Part shown: in pieces, positions 58,707 to 64,000 of the stretch
Layout: each line of letters begins with the position of its first letter
Position numbering within the stretch: position 1 is the stretch's first letter
Origin: Pseudonocardia sp. MH-G8
GTDB lineage: Bacteria; Actinomycetota; Actinomycetes; Mycobacteriales; Pseudonocardiaceae
NCBI RefSeq assembly: GCF_002262885.1
Contig: NZ_NKYF01000005.1
Span: 186,001-250,000 of the forward strand
DNA length: 64,000 bases
Direction: 5' to 3'
Made by a program: the position numbers and the translations under genes
Notes under the pieces: model-generated
The model's database searches: none
Told to the model about the DNA's origin: nothing
The model's input: only the letters and a program-made list of their open reading frames with translations

Positions 58707-60278
58707 CTACAGGGAGCGCAAGGCCAGGTACACGTCCACGCGATCGCCGAACTCGCCCAGGTCGCGGCCGGTGAGCTCCTCCACCCGCCCGATCCGGTAC
58801 CGGACCGTGTTGACGTGCAGGTGCAGGTGCTGCGCCGCCCGGCTCCACGAGCCGGAGCAGTCGAGGAACGCCTCGAGGGTCTCGCGCAGGCCGGCCCCGG
58901 TGCGCGCGTCGTAGGCGAGCACCGGGTCCAGCACGCGCGCGGCGAACGCGCGCCGCACCTCGTCGGGCACGGCGGCGAGCAGCGCGACGTGCGAGGTGAC
59001 CTCGGCGCCGGTGACGACGTGCACCGGGCCGGGACGCAGCGCGGCGAGGTCGCGCGCGTGCCGGGCCTCCGCCACGGCGCCGGACAGGGCGCCTGCGGCG
59101 GCCGGTCTGCTGATCCCGGCGGTGAGGCGGCCGGTGCCGAGGCCGGGGGCCAGGCGGCCCAGCGCCGTGCGCAGCGCGGTGTCGGTCGGGATGTCGGTCG
59201 GGGCATCCGACGCGCCGGCGGGCAGCAGCGCCACCGCGAGCCCGTCGTGCACCCCGACGACGGGCGGGCCGACGTGCGCGGCCGCGTCGCCGAGCACCGC
59301 GCGGGCGGTCTCCACCGAGCCGCCGTCTGTGAAGCCGGCCACCGCCACCACCAGCGGGTGGGTGGCGTCGAGGCCGGCCTGGCGCAGCCGCACGGCGGTC
59401 TCCGGCCGGTCGCCCGCGCCCTCGGCGACCAGCGCGATGGCGTCCTCGGCGATGTCGCGCGCCACCCGCAGGCCCTCGCTGCGGCGGGCGCGGTCGAGCG
59501 CCGCGATCGCGACGAGCTCGCCGACGGCGTCGCCGGTCTCGGCGTCCCAGCGCGTGCAGTCGCCGTCGACGGCGACGAACCACGAGGTGACGCGAGGCTC
59601 GGAGGCCGGCCCCACCGGGAACACCGACCGCTGCGCTCCCGGCACCACGGCGGGGAGCCGGTCCGCGGTGAGGAAGGTGGTGACGGCCGCGTCGAGCGCG
59701 TCGAGCGGCAGCGGGGACGGTCCGGGGACCAGGGCGCGGCCGGTGGCGCTGAGCACGCGGATCGCCGCGCCGGTGGCGGCCGAGACGTCGGCGGCGAGCT
59801 CGTCGAGCCCGAGCCCACCCGCCACGGCCGACAGCAGCCGCCGCTGCCGGCCCAGGGTGTGCGCGAGCCGCTCACCGCGGGCGGCGCTCAGCGCGCCGAC
59901 GACCACCTCGGTGAGCGCCGCGAACGAGACGTCCTCCGGCACGGCGAGCAGCGGCAGGTCGTGGCGGCGGCACGCGTCGACGAGGTCGTCGGGGATGCCG
60001 TGGAACACCGCGGCGCCCGCCGCGAGCGCCACCGCGCCGGCGCCGGCGACGGCGGCCACGAAGCGCTCGCTGTCGGCCTCCTCGCGCCGCCACACGAGCC
60101 CGCTGATCACCAGCTCGCCGCCGCCGAGGTAGCGGGCCGGGTCGAGGAGGTCGGTGGTGTAGACCCAGCGCACCGGCCGCTCCAGCGCCGCCTCGGCGTC
60201 CCGGCCGGCGTGCAGCAGCTGCAGTCCCAGTTCGGGCCGGGCGAGGAGGTCGCGCAGCAACAACAACGGTGGCCGCAT
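58707..60278 (-). CDS. PucR-family transcriptional regulator (purine catabolism)
   Basis: 523 residues. The N-terminal PucR domain (LLLLRDLLARPELGLQLLHAGRDAEAALERPVRWVYTTDLLDPARYLGGGELVISGL, then VFHGIPDDLVDACRRHDLPLLAVPED) is the characteristic purine-catabolism regulator domain. The C-terminal HTH_30 region is LRETLEAFLDCSGSWSRAAQHLHLHVNTVRYRIGRVEELTGRDLGEFGDRVDVYLALRSL. It lies divergent from the xanthine dehydrogenase genes (92 bp gap) and downstream of the uricase operon, so it probably controls both. Confidence 0.95.
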   Translation of the reverse strand: MRPPLLLLRDLLARPELGLQLLHAGRDAEAALERPVRWVYTTDLLDPARYLGGGELVISGLVWRREEADSERFVAAVAGAGAVALAAGAAVFHGIPDDLVDACRRHDLPLLAVPEDVSFAALTEVVVGALSAARGERLAHTLGRQRRLLSAVAGGLGLDELAADVSAATGAAIRVLSATGRALVPGPSPLPLDALDAAVTTFLTADRLPAVVPGAQRSVFPVGPASEPRVTSWFVAVDGDCTRWDAETGDAVGELVAIAALDRARRSEGLRVARDIAEDAIALVAEGAGDRPETAVRLRQAGLDATHPLVVAVAGFTDGGSVETARAVLGDAAAHVGPPVVGVHDGLAVALLPAGASDAPTDIPTDTALRTALGRLAPGLGTGRLTAGISRPAAAGALSGAVAEARHARDLAALRPGPVHVVTGAEVTSHVALLAAVPDEVRRAFAARVLDPVLAYDARTGAGLRETLEAFLDCSGSWSRAAQHLHLHVNTVRYRIGRVEELTGRDLGEFGDRVDVYLALRSL

Positions 60279-60370
60279 TGGAGGAACCTACAACCCGATG
60301 CGGTGACCCGGTGGGCGATTCGTCGGGTCGGCGACTTCATCGCCACGAGTCGGCGCGCTGTACTTCTCGC

Positions 60371-61243
60371 ATGGACTTCCTCGCCCCGACGACGTGGCCC
60401 GACGCCCTCGCGGCGAAGGCCGAGCACCCGGACGCGGCGCCGGTGGCGGGCGGCACCGACGTCATGGTCGAGATCAACTTCGACCACCGCAGGCCGCCCG
60501 CCCTGCTCGACCTCACCCGCGTGCCCGAGCTGCGGGAGTGGGGCACCGAGGCGGACGGCCGCATCCGGCTGGGCGCGGGGGTCACCTACACGCGGATCAT
60601 CGACGAGCTGGGGGACCGGCTCCCGGGCCTCGCGATGGCCGCGCGGACGGTCGGCTCGCCCCAGATCCGCAACCGCGGCACGGTCGGGGGCAACCTGGGC
60701 GCGGCCTCACCCGCCGGGGACAGCCACCCGCCGCTGCTCGCGGCCGACGCGGAGGTCGAGCTGGCCTCGGTGCGCGGCGTGCGGCGCATCCCGGTCGCGG
60801 AGTTCTACACCGGCGTGAAGCGCAACGCACTCGCCGCCGACGAGCTGGTCGCGGCCGTGCTGATCGCCCCGGCCGCCGGCCCGCAGCAGTTCTGCAAGAT
60901 CGGCACCCGCAACGCGATGGTCATCGCGGTGTCGGCGTTCGGGCTGGCGCTGCACCCGCAGCGGCGGGCCGTCGGCACCGGCATCGGCTCGGCCGCACCC
61001 ACCCCGCGGCGCGCCGACGCGGCCGCGGAGTTCCTCGCCGGCGAGCTGGACGCGGCCGGGCTGTGGGAGTCCCGCGGCGTGCTGCCCGACGGGCTGGCCG
61101 TGGAGTTCGGGCGGAAGGTGCGCGACGCCGCCGCCCCCATCGACGACGTGCGCGGCAGTGCCGCGTACCGGCTGCACTCCCTGTCGGTGATGGCGCGCCG
61201 CGCCGCCGGCTGGGCGTGGGACGACTACCGGAAGGCCGCGTGA
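60371..61243 (+). CDS. Xanthine dehydrogenase FAD-binding subunit (CoxM/XdhB type)
   Basis: 290 residues from ATG 60371. FAD motifs: PVAGGTDVMVEINF (residues about 24-37) and TVGSPQIRNRGTVGGNLGAASPAGDSHPPLLA. The C-terminal CO-dehydrogenase flavoprotein domain (FCKIGTRNAMVIAVSAFGLAL ... APIDDVRGSAAYRLHSLSVMARR) is present. Transfers electrons from the Fe-S subunit to NAD. GGCGAT-N19-ATCGCC (60314-60344) precedes it and may be the PucR site. Confidence 0.95.
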   Translation: MDFLAPTTWPDALAAKAEHPDAAPVAGGTDVMVEINFDHRRPPALLDLTRVPELREWGTEADGRIRLGAGVTYTRIIDELGDRLPGLAMAARTVGSPQIRNRGTVGGNLGAASPAGDSHPPLLAADAEVELASVRGVRRIPVAEFYTGVKRNALAADELVAAVLIAPAAGPQQFCKIGTRNAMVIAVSAFGLALHPQRRAVGTGIGSAAPTPRRADAAAEFLAGELDAAGLWESRGVLPDGLAVEFGRKVRDAAAPIDDVRGSAAYRLHSLSVMARRAAGWAWDDYRKAA

Positions 61244-61244
61244 C

Positions 61245-61709
61245 ATGAGGATCGAGCTGACGATCAACGGCGAGCGCCGCGAGGCCGACGACGTGTGGGA
61301 GGGCGAGAGCCTGCTCTACGCCCTGCGCGAGCGCCTCGGCCTGCCCGGGTCGAAGAACGCCTGCGAGCAGGGGGAGTGCGGCTCCTGCACGGTGTACCTG
61401 GACGACACCCCGGTGTGCTCCTGCCTCGTGGCCGCGGGCCAGGCGCACGGACGCGACGTCACCACCGTGGAGGGTCTCGGCTCCGGCGAGCAGTTGCACC
61501 CGGTGCAGCAGGCGTTCCTGGAGCGCGGCGCCGTGCAGTGCGGGTTCTGCACGCCGGGTCTGATCGTCTCCACGCACGACCTGCTGGAGCGCAACCCGAG
61601 CCCGTCGGACCCGGAGATCCGGGAGGCCCTCGCCGGCAACCTCTGCCGGTGCACGGGGTACGAGAAGATCATGGAAGCCGTGCGGAGCGCCGCGGAGGTG
61701 CAGCGATGA
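61245..61709 (+). CDS. Xanthine dehydrogenase [2Fe-2S] subunit (CoxS/XdhC type)
   Basis: 154 residues. Two clusters: plant-type C40, C45, C48 and C58/C60 (NACEQGECGSCTVYLDDTPVCSC) and the all-helical C99, C102, C134, C136 (CGFCTPG ... LCRC). Length and order match the small subunit of molybdenum hydroxylases. ATG 61245 is 1 bp after the flavin subunit stop; its stop overlaps the deaminase start (ATGA). Confidence 0.96.
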   Translation: MRIELTINGERREADDVWEGESLLYALRERLGLPGSKNACEQGECGSCTVYLDDTPVCSCLVAAGQAHGRDVTTVEGLGSGEQLHPVQQAFLERGAVQCGFCTPGLIVSTHDLLERNPSPSDPEIREALAGNLCRCTGYEKIMEAVRSAAEVQR

Positions 61710-63046
61710 TCATCGAGGGCGCGCACGTCGTCACCGTCTCCGGCGACGAGTTCGCGGGCGGGCACGTCGTCGTCGAGGGCAACCGGATCACCGCGGTCGG
61801 CGCCGGGCCGGCCCCGGAGCGGGACGGCCACGACGTGGTCGACGGGCGCGGCTGCCTGCTCACGCCGGGCTTCGTGAACACCCACCACCACCTCTACCAG
61901 TGGGTCACGCGCGGCCTCGCCGTCGACGCCACGCTCTTCGAGTGGCTCACCACGCTCTACCCGGTGTGGGCCGGCATCGACGAGCACGCGGTGCACACCG
62001 GCGCCCGCGGCGCCCTGGCCCAGCTGGCCCGCACCGGTGCCACGACCACCACCGACCACCACTACGTCTTCCCGCGCGAGGGCGGCGACCTGCTGGGCGC
62101 CGAGATTCGCGCCGCAGCCGAGGTGGGCCTGCGGTTCCACCCCACCCGCGGCTCGATGGACCTCGGGCAGCGCGACGGTGGCCTGCCACCCGACGACGTC
62201 GTGGAGGACCGCGACGCGATCCTCGCCGCGTCCGACGCCGCGATCGACCGCTGGCACGACCCGTCGCCCGGGTCGATGCTGCGGATCGCGCTCGCCCCCT
62301 GCTCGCCCTTCTCCGTCACCGGCGAGCTGATGCGCGAGTCGGCAGAGCTGGCGCGGCGGCGCGGCGTGCGGCTGCACACCCACCTCGCCGAGACCGTCGA
62401 CGAGGAGGAGTTCTGCCGCGAGCGGTTCGGCTGCTCGCCCCTGGAGTACGTCGAGGGCCTCGGCTGGACCGGCGAGGACGTCTGGTTCGCCCACGCCGTG
62501 CACCTCGACGACACCGCCGTCAAGAAGATCGGTGACACCGGCACGGGCGTGGCCCACTGCCCGTCGTCCAACGCACGGCTCGGCGCCGGGATCGCCCGCA
62601 CCCGGGACCTGCGCTCCGCGGGCGCCCGCGTCGGCCTCGGCGTCGACGGCGCCGCCAGCAACGAGGCCGCGAGCCTCCTGGAGGAGGTGCGGCACGCGCT
62701 GCTGTTCGCCCGCGCCGTGGGCGGCCCGACCGCCCTCGGCGTGCGCGACGCCCTGGAGCTGGCCACCGCGGGCGGCGCCGCGGTGCTCGGGCGCGCCGAC
62801 GAGATCGGCACGATCGAGGCGGGCAAGCTCGCCGACCTCGCGCTCTGGCGCATCGACGGCCCGGCCCACGCCGACGTCGCCGACCCCGTCGCCGCGCTCG
62901 TCCTCGGCTCCCCACCCCCGCTGGAGCTGCTCGTGGTCGACGGGCGGGCGGTCGTCGAGCGCGGCCGCGTGCTGACCGTCGACGAGGACGCCGTCGCGCG
63001 CGAGTGCGTCGCCGTCCACCGGAACCTCCTGGAGAAGGCCTCATGA
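61706..63046 (+). CDS. Amidohydrolase of the 8-oxoguanine deaminase/ATZ-TRZ family
   Basis: 446 residues, metal-dependent TIM barrel. N-terminal metal site GFVNTHHHLYQWVTRGLA; TTTTDHHYVFPREGGD; LRLHTHLAETVDEEEFCRERFG (His-x-His-x-Ala-Glu); SSNARLGAGIARTRDLRSAGARVGLGVDGAASNEAASL with the catalytic Asp. The pattern and the neighbours fit 8-oxoguanine deaminase (8-oxoguanine to urate) rather than a triazine hydrolase. Placed between the Fe-S and molybdopterin subunits of xanthine dehydrogenase, it feeds urate into the same pathway. Confidence 0.9.
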   Translation: MIIEGAHVVTVSGDEFAGGHVVVEGNRITAVGAGPAPERDGHDVVDGRGCLLTPGFVNTHHHLYQWVTRGLAVDATLFEWLTTLYPVWAGIDEHAVHTGARGALAQLARTGATTTTDHHYVFPREGGDLLGAEIRAAAEVGLRFHPTRGSMDLGQRDGGLPPDDVVEDRDAILAASDAAIDRWHDPSPGSMLRIALAPCSPFSVTGELMRESAELARRRGVRLHTHLAETVDEEEFCRERFGCSPLEYVEGLGWTGEDVWFAHAVHLDDTAVKKIGDTGTGVAHCPSSNARLGAGIARTRDLRSAGARVGLGVDGAASNEAASLLEEVRHALLFARAVGGPTALGVRDALELATAGGAAVLGRADEIGTIEAGKLADLALWRIDGPAHADVADPVAALVLGSPPPLELLVVDGRAVVERGRVLTVDEDAVARECVAVHRNLLEKAS

Positions 63047-64000
63047 CCAGCACGGAGACCGAGACGGTGACGCGGGGCCGGATCGGGGACAGCCCGCTGC
63101 GCCCGGACGGCACGCTGAAGGTGACCGGCGAGTTCGCCTACGCCAGCGACCTGTGGCACGACGACATGGTCTGGGGCGTCACGCTGCGCAGCCCGCACCC
63201 GCACGCCCGGATCGTGTCGATCGACATCACCGAGGCGCTGAAGGTGCCCGGGGTGTCCGCGGTGCTCACCGCCGACGACGTGCCGGGCGAGAACGCCGTG
63301 GGCCTCGAGCACCACGACCAGCCGGCGCTCGCCGACGGTGTGGTGCGCTACCAGGGCGAGCCGGTGGCGCTGGTGGCCGCCGACCACCCCGAGACCGCCC
63401 GCCGTGCCGCGAAGCGGATCGTCGTCACCTACGAGGAGCTGCCCGCCGTCACCGACCCGCGCCGGGCCCTCGACGCAGACGCGCCGCTCGTGCACGCCGG
63501 CCGGGCGGACGCCGGCGGCAACCTGGTGCGCGAGGTGCGCATCCGCCGCGGCGAGGACGAGCCGACCGCCCCGGTGGTCGTGGCGCTCGACTTCGAGGTC
63601 GGCATGCAGGACCAGGCGTTCCTCGGGCCGGAGTCCGGGCTCGCCGTGCCGGGCGAGGACGGCGGCGTCGACCTGTACGTGGCCACCCAGTGGCTGCACG
63701 TCGACCAGGGACAGGTCTGCCGCGTGCTCGGGATGCCCGAGGAGAAGGTGAGGCTGCACCTGGCCGGCGTCGGCGGCGCGTTCGGCGGCCGCGAGGACCT
63801 GTCGATGCACGTCCACGCCTGCCTGCTCGCCCTGCACACCGGCAAACCGGTGAAGATGAGCTACAACCGCGAGGAGTCGTTCTTCGGGCACGTGCACCGC
63901 CACCCCGCGTGGCTGCGCTACGAGTTCGGCGCCGAACCCGACGGCACGCTGGTCTACGCCACGGCCGACATCCTGTTCGACGGCGGCGCCTACGCCTCCT
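63043..64000 (+). CDS. Xanthine dehydrogenase molybdopterin subunit (partial, runs off the right edge)
   Basis: About 319 residues visible from ATG 63043 (overlaps the deaminase stop). The N-terminal a/b hammerhead is present (TLKVTGEFAYASDLWHDDMVWGVTLRSPHPHARIVSIDITEAL). The molybdopterin region begins with QDQAFLGPESGLAVPGEDG and the family GVGGAFGGREDLSMHVHACLLALHTGKPVKMSYNREESFFGHVHRHP. The C-terminal active-site Glu region lies beyond the window. MoCo maturation would need a sulfurase such as the one at 46350. Confidence 0.95.
   Translation, partial: MTSTETETVTRGRIGDSPLRPDGTLKVTGEFAYASDLWHDDMVWGVTLRSPHPHARIVSIDITEALKVPGVSAVLTADDVPGENAVGLEHHDQPALADGVVRYQGEPVALVAADHPETARRAAKRIVVTYEELPAVTDPRRALDADAPLVHAGRADAGGNLVREVRIRRGEDEPTAPVVVALDFEVGMQDQAFLGPESGLAVPGEDGGVDLYVATQWLHVDQGQVCRVLGMPEEKVRLHLAGVGGAFGGREDLSMHVHACLLALHTGKPVKMSYNREESFFGHVHRHPAWLRYEFGAEPDGTLVYATADILFDGGAYAS

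Overview
The window is about 64 kb of very GC-rich DNA with GTG/ATG starts and long runs of overlapping genes (ATGA/GTGA junctions). A mycofactocin-type MftD protein, an F420-type LLM oxidoreductase, many GntR/LacI/TetR/PucR regulators and XRE-TPR regulators point to an actinomycete, most likely Pseudonocardiaceae (Pseudonocardia-like). That placement is inference from gene style; no rRNA or tRNA was seen.

Layout. (1) 1-10.0 kb, minus strand: one tightly overlapping peptide/opine-type ABC import operon with two permease pairs, two lipoprotein binding proteins, one ATPase pair, a histidine phosphatase and an EEP-fold phosphoesterase. It diverges from 10.2-12.6 kb, which carries two unknown proteins and a LacI regulator. 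Two copies of an ATTAACGTTAAT palindrome lie between. (2) 12.6-16.3 kb: small housekeeping and accessory genes (HTH protein, LLM oxidoreductase, spermidine synthase-like, GyrI-like, DHFR-like). (3) 16.3-22.0 kb, plus strand: a sugar-acid ABC operon with two DapA/NanA-family lyases and a FadR-type GntR regulator, preceded by an 18-bp palindrome lodged inside a -35/-10 promoter. (4) 22.0-28.3 kb: a less GC-rich island. On its plus strand is a complete graspetide/imiditide RiPP locus (small Cys-rich protein, precursor peptide, ATP-grasp ligase, PIMT-like methyltransferase). On its minus strand is an XRE-TPR / SLOG / small-protein trio. Inverted copies of a 15-mer from a dispersed hairpin element lie at both edges. 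(5) 28.3-30.0 kb: CGNR-type regulator and MFS exporter. (6) 30.0-31.7 kb: a gene-free stretch with two diverged copies of a module made of a nested hairpin plus 72-bp tandem repeats. (7) 31.7-36.3 kb: sugar/surface genes (RmlC-like, C-methyltransferase-like, acyltransferase), then an Nramp-related transporter with a 35-residue membrane microprotein. (8) 36.4-45.7 kb: esterase; Rieske oxygenase/63-aa protein/reductase operon; orphan MftD; MerR; DegT aminotransferase; GMC oxidoreductase; prfC. (9) 45.8-53.0 kb: DUF4395, a MoCo-sulfurase-like class V aminotransferase, a PIG-L deacetylase fused to a cyclic-nucleotide-binding domain, an SQR-like flavoprotein and a two-component system. (10) 53.2-64 kb: purine catabolism, with a urate/xanthine permease fused to an OHCU-decarboxylase-like domain, OHCU decarboxylase, HIU hydrolase, uricase, PucR regulator, and xanthine dehydrogenase subunits interleaved with an 8-oxoguanine-deaminase-like amidohydrolase.

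The two most notable items are the graspetide/imiditide cluster with its divergent regulatory trio, and the permease-OHCU fusion whose decarboxylase domain has lost its catalytic His (and Glu) while an intact OHCU decarboxylase follows with overlapping codons.
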